Source: Hippopus hippopus
Lineage: Eukaryota; Mollusca; Bivalvia; Cardiida; Cardiidae
DNA length: 64,000 nt
NCBI GenBank assembly: GCA_946811185.2
Contig: OX328109.1
Span: forward strand, 13,862,255-13,926,254
Direction: 5' to 3'
Shown: positions 13,501 through 28,500 of the stretch, piece by piece
Layout of the letters: every line of letters starts with the position of its first letter
Numbering within the stretch: the first letter of the stretch is position 1
Program-made: the position numbers and the translations under genes
Notes under the pieces: generated by a model
The model's database searches: none
The model's input: only the letters and a program-made list of their open reading frames with translations
What the model was told of the DNA's origin: nothing

Positions 13501-16500
13501 TCACAGTGTTTTCAAGACGATGACGAAGATGACAACAACACAGACTCAGACAACAACAGGCCTAGAGCAATTACTCCATGTTTTCTTCGTAAACAGCCGA
13601 GCTAAATTTGTAAGCTTGTCCATTATGAAAGCATTTGCAGATGACAACTAAAATATGGAAACAAAATGAAGGGAATTATCTTTCAAAGAGTAGAAAACAC
13701 TGAGGGCCTTCTCTCATTATTTTTTTAAATCCCTCTCTTAAACTCTTTAACACACCCAAAAAATTAAAATTCTTTCATACTGAAAGCATCCACAGATGAC
13801 AAAGTAAATTTGGCTAAACTTATGAATTTTGTATTTTAAAGGGTAGAAAACATTGTGTGAAAAGGAGAAAATGCTGGTTTCCAGCATTTTCTCCTTTCCA
13901 CACAGTGTTTTCAAAGGCCCTCCAACTGGGGGTAATTAAATTGACTGATTGATTGTATTGGAGTTTAAGGCTGTTTTGACAGCTTAGATCATATCAAACA
14001 GTCAGTGCATCTATGCATGTGTTTCCAGGCTTTCTCACACCAGTACTGACACAACTTTCTTTTCAAGTCAATGACTACTTTTCTCACATGCATCAGAAGT
14101 GAGAGGCAAAAAATTGCTGGAAAGAAAGTTTGCCTCAACAGGTTATCAAACTCACAACCACCAGGTCATGAGTCGGATACACTAACCACTGAGCTATCCG
14201 GCCGTGCGGGGTAATTAAAACTTGGGATTGTTTAGTAAAGAAGTTTATCTAAACATAAGACTGTATGGTGCAGGGTTAACCCACTACATTAAAGGGCACT
14301 TCAAGACCTATCAAAAACCATACAGATTACACAAAGATCGAACACTTGGAAGAGTAGAAATAATATTTTTCAATGATTAACCACTGTTAACAATGTCAGA
14401 AGAGAGCTGAGAATATTTACCAACCAATTTTAAATTCAATTCTCTAATTTCAAATTAAAACAAGAGCATTGTGTGCGGGTGCCAACACTCTGTTGCAGTT
14501 GCTTTTATTAAACATTCTTAGTAAAAAAAGAGGCATAAATGTGTCAAAAATATTTTGACGATTACCTGCCCCTGTTGTTTTGGTTCTCCTTTGGAGAGTT
14601 AACAATTAGTCCAAGTTTGAAGTAAAGATCTTCAAAAATGACAGAGATATAATACAAAATGTCAAAGTTTTTGCACAACCACACAGATGACAATGCCAGG
14701 CTGTAAAAATACCTTGACATTTTCTTTGAAAATAGCCTAGCTAAGATCTAGCTTTATCACATAACTCCCCTTGTTTTTAATGTGAGACTGTCATTACGAA
14801 TTTTCTTGTCTTACACACGCCCTCAGATAAGAAAATAGTGCCATATTTGGTCAAGACACTGTAATTATACGCTTCATTTCTAAAACATTGCAACCAAGAT
14901 TCCTGTGTGAAATTGACTGTCAAAACTGATGATCGTGACACAGCTGCACATTTTAGTATCTACAGATGTAAAAAAAAACAAAAAAAAACGTTATATGCAG
15001 GTTTCTTTGGAACTATTTTTGTCTGTGATGTACAAACCCGTCAAAGAAACAAATAGGCTTTCTGTAAATTTCAGTGCACATGCAGGCATATGTTTTAACA
15101 CGTCATGAACTATAATTTTTGAGATACAGTTATGTGATAAAAAGAATCTGATATTTGTTGGCTTTTGAGGTAAAACTTTATTAAACTCGTACACAAAAAA
15201 TGTTACTAAGCTTACCAAAGGCTCATTTAATAACATTTTTTGTAGACTAATTTAATAAAATTTTATCTCAAACACCAACTCATGTCAGATGCTACATATC
15301 TCATCCGTTAAGACAGATTGTATCACCCAATCAGATAGCTAGTTTTGTAATTTAGAAATAGAACTGAATTTATAATAGTTTGTGAATAACAGATGCACAA
15401 TATTTTCAAGGAGCCTACTTAGACTATGCTGTCATGTATAAAATTTTTTCAGTAAAACAAAGAAAATACTGCAAAATATATATTTATCTGCAAGTATAAA
15501 GTAAATGGACTTGTTGCCCTTTTTTCCTTTTCCCACAATGTTTTCAAAAGGCTTCTTCCTCTGAGTCATTATAAGTCTGGATTTGTGTGGTAAAAAAAAA
15601 AACTATAGTAGTTTTATTTCATTATAGAAATCTAAATAGCCCTCTATTCAAGACATCACATACCATGCCAGGTCTATTTTCTATATGAAGATCAGGAAAT
15701 CTCAACAGCAGTTCTTGTTTCACAATGAAAGGGGGGATGTCATTCAACTCTGAAAAATAATAAAAAGAGAAAAAAAAATACATGTACAACACCCAACTCT
15801 GAAAACTGCCCTTTAAATTCCTTTACCACATCGCCAGATTTCAGACTTGTCCAAATTGAAAGCATTTGCAGACAACAAAATAAATGTGACTCAAACATTC
15901 AAATTTGCTTTTGAAAGGTAAAAAAAATTGTCAGAAAACGAAAAAATGCTGTTTATCAGCATTTTCTCCTTTTCCCACAATGTTTTAAAATGCCACATTT
16001 CTCAGGGTCATTAAAAATAGGGATTGTTTGGAAACCGATTAAGCCCAAAATAAACCCAAGGGACATTTTGAGGATATATGACCCACAAAATAACAACTTC
16101 AAAATTCCTTCTGTCCTGAATTAATGACAGTCCAAAAAATTGGATTTGTCACTAGAAAAGGGCAGAAAACACTGTGGAAAAAGGAGAAAATGCTGGTTAC
16201 CAGCATTTTCTCCTTTTTCCGCAACATTTTCAAAAGCCTTCTTCCTCAGGCTTATCAGCATTTTCTCCTTTTTCCGCAATGTTTTCAAAGGCCTTCTTCC
16301 TCAAGCTCATTAAAACTAAAGATTGTCTGGCAGCAGGTCAAGCCCTTACATATCCTATCTCAGACTAAAATCTACCTGATTTAGAAATCTCAATGTGATC
16401 ACCGTCAAGGAAAATTCTTCCGCATGAGTCAGTCAGTCGATAGACAAACTGGATTTTATAGGTTCATAATCATATTATAACTTGCTTGGGATAATTCATC

Positions 16501-19500
16501 ACAGAGATACTAATCCCACTTTACGGAGAGCAGCTCTTATGGTTTAAATTGTTGGATTTGTCATTGAAAAAGGGAAGAAAACATTGAAGAAAAAGGAGAA
16601 AATGTTGGTTACCAGCATTTTCTCCTTTTCCCACAATGTTTTCAAAAGCCTTCTTCCTCAGGCTCATAAAAACTCAAGCCCTTACATGATCTATCTCATA
16701 CTACAACCTACCTGTTTTAGAAATCTCCATGTGGTCTCCGTCACTAGCAGATATAAGCCAGGTTGCCACACTGGAACAAATTTCTTGAAGACTATCTTCA
16801 TCCAAAGATCTAGAGCAAAATGTAAGAAAGTTCTAATTATCTCATAGCTAATCATTTTTTAAAACACTGTGGCAAAAGGAAAGAGTATTTGAACAATTCT
16901 CTGGAAAAAGGGGGTTTAATGCATCTCAGCGATGCATGATACCAAGCAAGTCATCATATAATTATAGATTCATAAAATCCATTTACTCCAAAAAATTGAC
17001 TAAATCTGGAAGTAGAATAGTCCTTGGACATGCAGAAAATTTGCAAATATTAAAAAGTTTCGGCCCATGTCGGCCTGCGCGGACTGCGCAGGCTGACATA
17101 GGTCTATACTTTTTGCCGATGCATTAAGCCCCCTTTTCACAGAGCAAGGCTCATTTTTAAAAAGCAACTTCTTTTCTTGCCACAATGTTTTCACTTGATA
17201 TTTATTGCCAAGCCAAGTAGTGAAGTCAGTAGGGTACCGGACTTGAAACCAGGAAGTGGCTGGTTAAAATCCCTAGGTCTGATAGTTTCTTTCTGAGGGC
17301 TGATGATAGTCAGTGCGACAAAATTAAAACCTCTTTCATTAATGATCACTGTTCTCATGTGGGAAAGCAGCCCGTATCTTGAGAAGAATACTGTGAAAGC
17401 ACTGCAATGGCCAACATGATATAATTGAAATAATGTTGAAATCAGCATTAAATACCATACAAACACACAAATATAGATACTGATCAATCTTGTAAATGTA
17501 AATCATCTGTTTCAATAAGTCGTCTGCTTGAATTTTGTTTCAGAAATAAGATATGCGCATAATTTAGATTTCACTGCTTTAATTTTAGTACTGTAGTTGA
17601 ACAGAAATAAAGCTTATATCAAAATTGATGGCAAATTTTTTTTTACTTATCCAAATTGAAACGCAGACAACAATTTAAATGTGGTTCAAATCATGGAAAG
17701 TGTCTTTTAATAAGTAGAAAATATTGTAGGAGAAGGAATCAAGAGGGCCATGATGGCCCTAAAGACTGTTTGTTTCTCTTTCAAATTTGTTGTCTGCAAA
17801 TACTTTCAATTTAGAAGCCTGTAGAATTTATCGTTTGGTAATGAGTTTAGAATAAACTGGAGTGAATATTTCCATAAATATTGGACAGCACTTGTCAAAG
17901 ATCACACTGCAGTCTGATCTTGATCTTCATTTTCTGCAGTATCACATGTACATATCCTTGCCATCATAAAGGATAGTTGACTCTTTACCAAAAAACAAAA
18001 TTTTTGGACTCTACCAAATTCCAGCATCTGCAGACGACAAAATAAATGTAGCTCAAATGATCAATTTTGTCTTTGATAGAGTAGAAAACATTGTGGGAAA
18101 AGGAGAAAATGCTGGTCACCAGCATTTTCTCCATTTCCCACAATGTTTTCAAAAGCCTTCTCCTTCAAGTTCATTAAAAGTTGGGGTTATGTGGTAAAGG
18201 GTAAAGGAGAAAATAATTTTTGAAATAATATGTTTTAAAGCTACCTTTCAAGCCCTGCCACCATTTTATTCTTATCAAGATGGTCTTCTAGTTTCTTTGC
18301 ATCAACTTCATTCATGTATGATACTCCATCATAAATACACTGAAAAATCATGAAAATAAGCATAACAGAGCAACGCATAACAAAAAACATTCAAATCAGG
18401 TTTACGTCCAGAAGTAACTTCTAATTGTGACAGACAGAAGTGTGAAAGCAGAATGTCAGCCTCTCATATCAGATACAAAATTTTAATACAAATACAAATA
18501 CATGGCATTTATATAGCGCAATAAATATGAAACATATTCTATTGCACTTCGTAAGTACCTAATACACATTTTGTAAAAAAAAACAAAACTTATATATACT
18601 TATGTATATCAATATTAATTAGTATATATCATTTCACATATTTTGTATTTACAGAGGGCTTATCTGCTCTTTATGGAATTGACTAAAAAATATGTTTTCA
18701 GACTTTAAAGCTGCCTTCTGACTTAGTTTCTTTGAGATAAGAGGGAAGATTGTTCCACCATTTGGGACCAATGACGGCCAGTGACTCTGTCTGTTTATTT
18801 TGTTTGCCACCTAGGGATGTCCTTTTGTCAAAATGTTTTTATGTGCATAAAAATCTAAACACTAAAGAAGAAGGCTTTTGCAAAACAATATGGAAAATAT
18901 TGTTTTATCACATAAAACCGCGTCCAGCAGTGTATTAAACCCATGACTTATTTTCACTAGTGTATTATTGTTTTTTGGGTCCCAGTTCTGGTTACTTATG
19001 TCGATACGAGCGTGAGATGCCAGAGTAACCAACTGCAGCACATGCAGAAATTTGTACTACTGTGCCATTTCCCGGAAAAACTGCGCCATTGTTGCTAAGC
19101 TGTAAACATGCAGAAAAATACTATGATTTTTGTGTTCAATAAAACAAGAAATGCAGCTTAAGTCATTTAAAGTCCAGAAAATTGAAGAAATAGTTCGATT
19201 TACCCCCTATTTTAAACTGTTTCACTCTAGTTTCGATGTACATGTCGCAGAGCTATCTTCTTGTGCTTGTACACATTGCAAACCGAAACTACATATGTAA
19301 ACATGGACGCGTGAATGGCATATGGTATACCGGTTGAAGATGATGATGGAGAATACATTTGTCTTTCAAATGTTTTACCTAATAAATAGAATCTCACATT
19401 CCTGTTTACATATTATCATTTTTATCAAACTCATTGACTTAAATGTATATGACGCTCGCCAAGGCTCGCATCATATAATTTTAACTAGTTTAATAAAAAT

Positions 19501-22500
19501 GGTAATATATAAACACTCATGTAAGATCCACTATTTCTATCATTTTAAAAGCAGACATCATCATTTGACCTACAATGAATATGTTGTCTGAACGTATTTT
19601 CAATAAGAATTAGTTTAACTCATAGAGATATTGTGGTCAAGCAGAGTTGTGTTGGTCTTAATTGAGCAACATCATATTTCTAATTGCAGACAGGGTTTTT
19701 TCGCAACAGACATGCTTTACAGACATTGTGGCAAGTAGAGAAATTTCTGGTAATGTTTACAAAATAACAAAAATCATCTTGTCCTCAAAGGTGATCACCC
19801 TCATGGTTTATTTATTATGCCTCATAACTCATAATCATAGTTTACTGAATGACAAACCATAATAGAAAGAAGACCATTTCTTAACTCTTTCCCACACCAT
19901 CCCGAGTTTTAACTACCCCGATGGAAAAGGCTTTTGAAAACATTGTGGAAAAAGCAGAAAATGCTGGTAACCAGCATTTTCTGCTTTTTCCACAATGATT
20001 TCTACCCTTTTACATATGAGCCATGCTCTGACAAAAGGGGGCTTAATGTGTCTCCGTGATCCATGGTACCAAGCAAGCCATCACATACTTATGGATCCAT
20101 AATATCCACTTTTTTTAACAACCAACTTAATCATGAGATAGAATGGTCCTTGGGCATGCAAAAAATTGACCAATAGCGAAAAGTTTCGGCCCAGGTCAGC
20201 CTGCACAGTCCGCGCTTTTCGCAGATGCATTAAGCCCCCTTTTCACAGAGCATGGCTCATATATAAATGTTCAACTGAGTAACGTTTGATTTATTGTCTA
20301 CAAATGCTTTCTATTTGGACCAGTCTAAAATTTTGTTGTGTAGCAAAAACTTAAAAACAAACATCACAAACAATCTCTTACCTTGTTGAAATCAAACTGA
20401 TATCGTACCAGGAACTGTAAACTTGAAGCCTGTTACAATGAAAGAATGAAATCTTTACCAAATAACAAAATTTTAGCCTCGTCCAAACTGAAACCATTTG
20501 CAGACAACAACATAAATGTAACTCACATGATGATATTTGTCTTTGATAGGTTAGAAAACATTGTGGGAAAAGGAGAAACTGCTGGTTACTAGCATTTTCT
20601 CCTTTTCCCACCATGTTTTCAAAAGCCTTTTTCCTCAGGTTCATGAAAACACAAGATTGTTTGGTAAATGGTTTTAATGGTTTGACTGTCCAATTAATAC
20701 AAAGTGAAGTCAGATACATTTCTCAAATATGTATATAAATGGTTACGTGGGGTGATCAGAAAGATCGCGGACCACCTCGTTATTTTGAAAACTACTACAC
20801 TTAGGATTACACAGATTTTCATAGATGAGCATTAATTATCTGGTAACCGACTCACGCTTTCAAATGTTGTCATATTAAAGTAGGTAAAGTATGACGTCAT
20901 TTTAATGACGTCATATACTGCATTAGTGGTCCAAAATATCGGACGACGTTTTATTTGAGCCGAGAGTAATCATAAAGTTTTGCGTCAAACTCGTAAAGTA
21001 TTTATCGGAAATCAAAACCGATTTAGAAACAGTTTAAGGGGACTCTGCACTCAAGGAATCTGATATTCGTACATGGATCGGACCGGTTTAGACAAGGGTG
21101 CGATACTGTTAAAGATGACCCTAAATCTGGCCGTCCATCAACATCAGTCACAGACAAAATCATAACGGATGTAGAGCAGCATGTAAAACAAGATCGCCGA
21201 GATGCTGTCAGGAAAATAGCTGACACATTTGACATTTCATATATAAGTACTCAGGAGATTTTGACTGAGAGTCTTGGAATGTCGCGTGTTTGCACAATGT
21301 GGGTACCTCGGCAACTGACGCCCGAGAAAATGGGGGTTAGGGTCGAAATTTGTTAAGAAATTTCAGAACGCATTAGGGTAGAGGGGTCAAACTTTACTGA
21401 TTGTATTGTAACATGCGATGAAACATAGGTACACTTTACCAACACTGAGTCTAAAAGACAAAGCAGCGTATTGAAACATCCAACATCGCCTTCTGCTAGT
21501 AAAGCCAACCTTTCTAAGTCACTTGGTAACGTTATCTACATCAAGTATTTCTGTTCTCCTGTTTTTCTTCTAAATCATGTTGTATCTTTACATACTACAG
21601 TCAATTCTGAGTTTTATGCTCACATTATTCAAATAAATTTCACCAACACCATACGAAAAACACAGCCAGAAGTCCTGCGGAGTGACGTCAATTTACACCA
21701 AGATAACGCCCTAGCTCACAAAGCCACACTTGTACTGGAAACTTTGCAAAAACTAAACAAAGAAACACCTGCCAACGCTCCTCATAATTTAGTCCTGACT
21801 CCATGTGACCTCTGACTAGTTCCTGTTTTGAAAGATTTTCTATGTGGCATACACTACGAGAGCAGAGAGGAGCTAACCCTCGCTACGACCGGGTCCTTCA
21901 TAGTAACGTCACGTGACGCGCTCCCACACGTGCTTCGCGCGTCGAAATCAAGAACGAATACATGCATAGAACTCAAAGGAGGTTACTTTCAAAAATAGTG
22001 AACACTCCAAGTTGTTTTTTATAACAATATTCAGATACCAGCACTGGTCCACGTTCTTTCTGATCACCCCTCGTACATACATTATTTGCTTCAGATTTTG
22101 CTCTGTTATTTGCTCTCAAACCATGAAAATAAGAGGACAATCTCAATCTAAGAACAGGGCCACTGCATATAAAACTTGAGTTCCTGCTCAAGTGAGTTTG
22201 TGCTCAAACTTTATATTTCATGAGTGTTTCTGCAAAGATGCCAATGAGAAATAAAGACTTTCATTTAACTCTTTACCACTTGACAAAAATGTAGACTTGT
22301 CTAAATTGAAAGCATTTGCAGACGACAATTCTAAATGTGGCTCAAATGAAGGAATTTGTCTGTAATAGGGTAGAAAACAATGTGGACAAAGGAGAAAATG
22401 CTGGTTACCAGCATTTTCTCCTTTTGCTACAATGTTTTCAAAAGGCTTTTTTCCAAGGGTTGTTAAAACTCGAGATTGTGTGGTAAAGGGTTAACAAGAA

Positions 22501-25500
22501 GGAAAGAGAAGTTCGAAAAGATAAACAGTTACTCTATGAGAAGCACCGAATCAATTCTGTATAATTTTGAAATTTGCTGCTCAGCTGAGTTGAACGAAAA
22601 AAAGAAGTTTTATAGGCACTGGCCCAGACCACATTTTTTACCAGCTGATCTTAGCTCTTTCCCAGACAAAAAAATTTAAGACTTATTTAGAGTGAAAGCG
22701 TAAATGATAGTCTAAATATAGCTCAATTGATTGATCTTGTCACAGAAAGAGTAGAAAATATTGTAGGCAAAAGAAGAAATTGCTGGTTACCAGCAGCACT
22801 TTTGCCTTTAACTGCAATATTTTCAACAGCTTTCTTTGTCTGGATGGTTAATGTTTTGGATTGTTTGTAACAGGATTGATCTACACTATTGGGAAATCCA
22901 TGCTAACTCTTTACCAAACAATAAAATTCTAGACATGTCGAAAAGAAACGTGACTCTAAAATTGATTTTTTTTTTTGAATGATAGATAACATTGTTGGAA
23001 AAGGAGAAAACGCTGCTTAGCAGCACTTTCTCCTTTTCTAACAGTGTTTTTCAAAGCCTTCTTTCTCAAGGTCATTCAAACTCGAGATTGTAAACGTTTA
23101 CAGAATACATATAATCAGATCAGTAACAAACCAACAAGATTACCTGACAAGTGAAATATGGATCAATTACCCCAAGAGACTGTGGACAGAGGTAGAAATT
23201 GAAAGTTTTCACTTCATAGTAGCTGAAAAACAAAAACACCAGGATACGTATTCACCAACCATTCTTATGAACATTCATAGTCTTATTCTTTAAGATTTTC
23301 TTATTCTTCAAAATCTGAAAGTAACACAAATTCAGATTGGCTAAACCAAATGGTTTAGCCAATCAGAATTTGTGTTACTTTCAAATTTAGGAAATTCTGG
23401 TTGGTGAATACAGACCCAGATAAAAGGGGGTTATCCAAAAACCTAAATGTATTCTTTTACAACTAAAACCTATGAGGGGTGATTAAAAAGAACATGAACC
23501 AGTGCCTGTATTGGAAAATTATTATAAAAACCAACATGGATTGTTTACTGTTTTTCAAGGTAACCTCCTTCGTATTTAATCATGCACGAAACACATGTGG
23601 GAGAGGGTCACGTGTCGTTACTCTCAACGACCCGGTCATAGCAAGGGATAGCTCCTCTCTGCTCTCGTAGTGTGTGCAACGTATAGAATCTTTCAAAACA
23701 GAAACTAGCCAGAACTCGCAAGGGGTTTACGACTAGACTATAGGGAGGGCAGGCTAGTGTTTCTACAGTTTTGGAAAGTTTTCCGTACAAGTTTGGCTTT
23801 GTGAGGTAGGGCATTTTCTCTGTGTAAAATGGTGGCTCTTCACAGAAGATCTGTCTGTTTTTTGCATATGACCTTTATTAAATAGAGGATCTTACATGAG
23901 TGTTTATGTGTTATCATCTTTATCAAACGAGTTGACTAAAATTGTATGACGCGAGCCTTGGCAAGCGTCAAATACATTTTAGTCAACGAGTTTGATAAAA
24001 TTGATAATACATAAACACGAATGTGATATTCTATTTATCACATAAAACGAATGACAGACAGAAAAATATCCTGCATCATCACCTTTAGCCTCCATACCGT
24101 TCACAGGTCCATGTTTACAGTTGTAGTTTGGTTTCAAATGTGTATATACACATTGATAAGTAGATAGTTCGTTGACATTTACACCGAAAGAAGAATGAAA
24201 TAGTTTATAGAGGGGTCAAGTCCACGTATTTCCGCAAGAATACTGATTTTAAGAGAATTTCACTGCTTTTCTTGGTTTTTATCAAACATGAAAATCATAA
24301 ACTTTCCACGAATACATACTTCTTAGCAACAATGATGTCATTTTTCCAAGAAACAGTGAAGCAGTACAAATTCCTGCGCATGCTGTGGTTGGTTTCTCTG
24401 GCTTCACGCGCTCATTACTGAAAACTGATGAGAACCGGGACCAAAAAAAACAATAATACTCTAGTGTATTATCAAAGATAAGTCATGGGTTTAATACACT
24501 GCTGGAGGAGGTTTTGTGTGATAAATTCATTTGAATAATGCAGACATAATTCTCAGCATTGACTGTAGTATGTATAGATATATAATTTAGAAAGAAACAT
24601 TGAGATGATTCTTACGAACAAAGTCCGTAACAAAGAAACAAATGAAGAAATGCGTGGCAGTACAAACCGCATCTGGCGGGATTTGAACCCATGGCGGACA
24701 AATAACCTCGTTTTTCGAGGTTCAAAAGACCAATACCATAACCATTAAGCTAAAGAGATATCTCCCTAACGCAGTTGTTAGGTATTGTATTTAAATCGGG
24801 ACAAAGCCATGCGTGAAGGAGTGGTCTCCCGTAACACACCCCCTCTTAAAGTCATCATTTATTGATGACTCAAAGCCTTATTAGGCATAGGCAGTAAGTC
24901 TATTATTTAGACAACAAATGTCCGCTTTTGGACAACAAATAGGATTAATGGCTCAATGGCCATATCCCTGACGAGCCCCCATCTTATGAACAAATTCCAT
25001 AACAAAGAAACAAATGAAGAAATGCATGGCAGTACAAACCACATCTGGCGGGATTCGAACCCATGGCGGACAAATAACCTCGTTTTTCGAGGTTCAAAAG
25101 ACCAATACCATAACCACTGAGCTAAAGAGATATCTCCCTAACGCAGTTGTTAGGTATTGTATTTAAATCGGGACGAAGCCATGCGTGAAGGAGTGGTCTC
25201 CCGTAACACACCCCCTCTTAAAGTCATCATTTATTGATGACTCAAAGCCTTATTAGGCATAGGCAGTAAGTTTATTATTTAGACAACAAATGTCCGCTTT
25301 TGGACAACAAATAGGATTAATGGCTCAATGGCCATATCCCAGATGAGCCCCCATCTTACGAAGAAAGTCCGTAACAAAGAAACAAATGAAGAAATGCATG
25401 GCAGTACAAACCGCATCTGGCGGGATTTGAACCCATGATGGACAAATAACCTCGTTTTTCGAGGTTCAAAAGACCAATACCATAACCACTGAGCTAAAGA

Positions 25501-28500
25501 GATATCTCCCTAACGCAGTTGTTAGGTACTGTATTTAAATCGGGACGAAGTCATGCGTGAAGGAGTGGTCTCCCGTAACATGATTAAAAAAACATGATGC
25601 ACATAACATAATCAACTGACCCTTAAACTTTGGCTTTATAATGGGATGGAATATGATGGTTTTGGTTTCAGATCAGACTTTCTGAGTCTGACGTAAACCT
25701 TTATGATTACTCTCAACTCAAATAAAACGTTGTCCCATTGTAGTTACCAGCATTTTCTCCTATTCCAACAAATGTTTTCAAAAGACTTCGTCTTCAAGGT
25801 CATTAAACCTTGGGATTATTTGGAAAAGAGACAAAAAAGTAAATAGATACCAGTACATACCTGCAATTATTAGGATCCTTCTGGAAAGCAGACAAGCCTG
25901 AAAGATTAAAGTTTATTCAGCTTTCATACACAACATTGCATTGACCTCTTATCAGACGACAAGGTGTAAGACTCATCAAAATTGAAAGCACAACATTGCA
26001 TTGACCTCTTATCAGACGACAAGGTGTAAGACTCATCAAAATTGAAAGCAGCAGCACACAACAAATTAACCCTTTAACACAGTCACAAACCCGTGTTTTA
26101 ACGACCCTGAAGGAAAAGGCTTTGGAAAACATTGTGGGTAAAGGAGAAAATGCTGGTAACCAGCATTTTCTCCTTTTCCCACAATGTTTTCTACCCTTCC
26201 TGAAACATATTTGAATTTTTCAATCTCATTTTTTTTTCGTTGTCTGCAAATGCTTTCAATTTGGACTTGTCTAAAATTTTGTAGTCTGGTAAAGAGTTAA
26301 ATGTCGCTCAAATGATGGTTGATTGTATGACTGTTTGTATGATGTTTAATGCCGTTTTCAACATGATTTCATTTACATGTATATTGGGGTGGCCAGTGTA
26401 CCTATTCATGCTTTCCTGGAGTAACATCTACCAGTACTCCGCACGATATTCTTTCCAAGCCACTGGTTGCTTTCCAACATAACCATCGTCAAAACAATGA
26501 TCAGCAGTGAGAGAGGAACGAATCCTGTCGCAGTGACTATCATCAGTCCTCGGACTGAAACTGGACAAGCTGGGGATCAAACCAGCAATCCCCTGTTCTT
26601 GAGTCCTGTATGCTACCGATTGCGCTAACGGGGCTCAAGTTTGTCTTTGATCCTTTACCACACAATCCCGAGTTCTAACATCCCTCAGAAGGAAAACTTT
26701 TGAAAATATAGCGGGAAAAGGAGAAAATTCTAGTATTCACCATTTTCTTTTTTTCCAACAATGTTTTCTACCCTTCCAAAGGCAAAGCAAATCGTTTGAA
26801 TAAAATAAGATGTGTCTTCTGAAAATGCCGTTAATTGGTACAAGTCTAAAATTTTGTTGTCTGGTAAAGATTTTAAGAGTAGAAAACATTGTGAGAAAAG
26901 GAGAAAATGAAAGATATTAAGAGTAGAAAACATTGTGAGAAAAGGAGAAAATCCTGGTAATTAGCACCTTCTCCTTTTCTGACAATGTTTCAATAAAGGA
27001 ATTCTTCATGAGGGTGAGAAAAACAAAACAGTAGCATTGCCATAGCAAACTGAAGTTCACTTACAAAGTTAACATATTGATGCTCTAGAGACATCGAATT
27101 TCTAAACTTTCCATACCTTGACTCTAGACCATATCATCAAAATGGAAAACATTTTTCTTTGGTAAGCTTAGAAAACATTTGGGAAAAGGAGAAAATGCTG
27201 GTAACCAGCATTTTCTACTTTTCCCACAATGTTTTCAAGAAGCATTCTTCATCAGACTCTATAAAAAGAAAAAATCTTGTTGCCCTCTGCAACCTGAAGG
27301 TCACTTACCAAGTTGACATACTGCTGCTTTTGACACCGAGTTTCTCAACTTTCTATACCTTGTCTCCATATCATCAAACAAACTGAAATGAAGAAGTAGT
27401 CAAAACCTGTGGCTCATTGGTAAAATGACCTGTAGGCCTTGTGTTTGATTCTCCCTTGATCCACTGGGTCTTTCATGGGAGTTTCCTTGGGCAAGACACT
27501 TCAGACCCCTAGCCTAATACTGGTGAAACCCAGAAAGTACATGAACATGTAAAATGTCGCCATGATATGACTAAAATAATGTTGAAAGCAGCGTTAAACA
27601 CCATTCAATCAGTTAATACCTTTAGTTGCAATTACAAAATTTGAAAATATTTTCAACCCTGGCTTCAGTCTTTTTAACTCTTTACCACACAATCCTGACT
27701 TTTAACGACCCTGAGAAAGAAGCCTTTTGAAAACATTGTAGGAAAAGGAGAAAATGCTGGTAACCAGATTTTCTCCTTTTCCCACAATGTTTTTTACCCT
27801 TCTCAAAACAACTTTTAATTTTTGAGCCATCTTTATTTTGTCGTCTGCAAATGCTTTCAATTTGTCGTTTGGTAAAGGGTTAAGACAAAAAAAAAAACTT
27901 AAAAATGTCTTAGTTGTCAGCATTTGCAGATGACAAGTTTCTTGTTATACATCGACAAAATTCATATCACTAATTGGTGCTCTGCTTTACACCCATAAAG
28001 AATCTGGATGGTTATATTCAGTAAAAACAGCTTTTATTTTGATGTTTAAGGGGTATTAACTCTTCACTAAATGACTAAATTTTGGACTCGATCAAATTGA
28101 AAGCATTTGCAGAAGACACATTAACTTCAGCTCAAATGATGATTTCTGTCTTTGATAGGGCAGGATAGAAAACATTGTGAAAAAAGGAGAAAATGCTGGG
28201 TACCAGCACTTTCTCCTTTTCCCACAATGTTTTCAAAAACTATCATTTTCAGGGTCATTAAAACCCTGGATTGTGTGGTAGAGAGTTAAACTAGATTTTG
28301 ACAAACAAAAAAATTTTGTTGAGAAAGTTAATACCTTATAGAAAAAAAATCTTAACACTTCACAGTGCCCTTGCAGGACGCCAAAATTTTGAAAAGCACA
28401 TCTGAGATTCTGTATGTTAATGAGGAAGTTACATGAATTTTGTAAAATAACTCTTTACCACAAAATCTTGAGCCTTAACTTCTCAGAGGAAGAAGGCTTT

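Noticed and set aside
21023..21235. Minus-strand frame within the second mariner
   Set aside because: Opposite strand of the transposase region; the sense-strand relic explains it.
24660..24775. Functional tRNA gene (three copies)
   Set aside because: The A and B boxes are present, but the stems do not pair as a normal cloverleaf and the unit is a tandem repeat, so I treat it as SINE-derived.
24611..25580. CRISPR array
   Set aside because: Direct repeats of 372 bp without spacers in eukaryotic DNA; not CRISPR.
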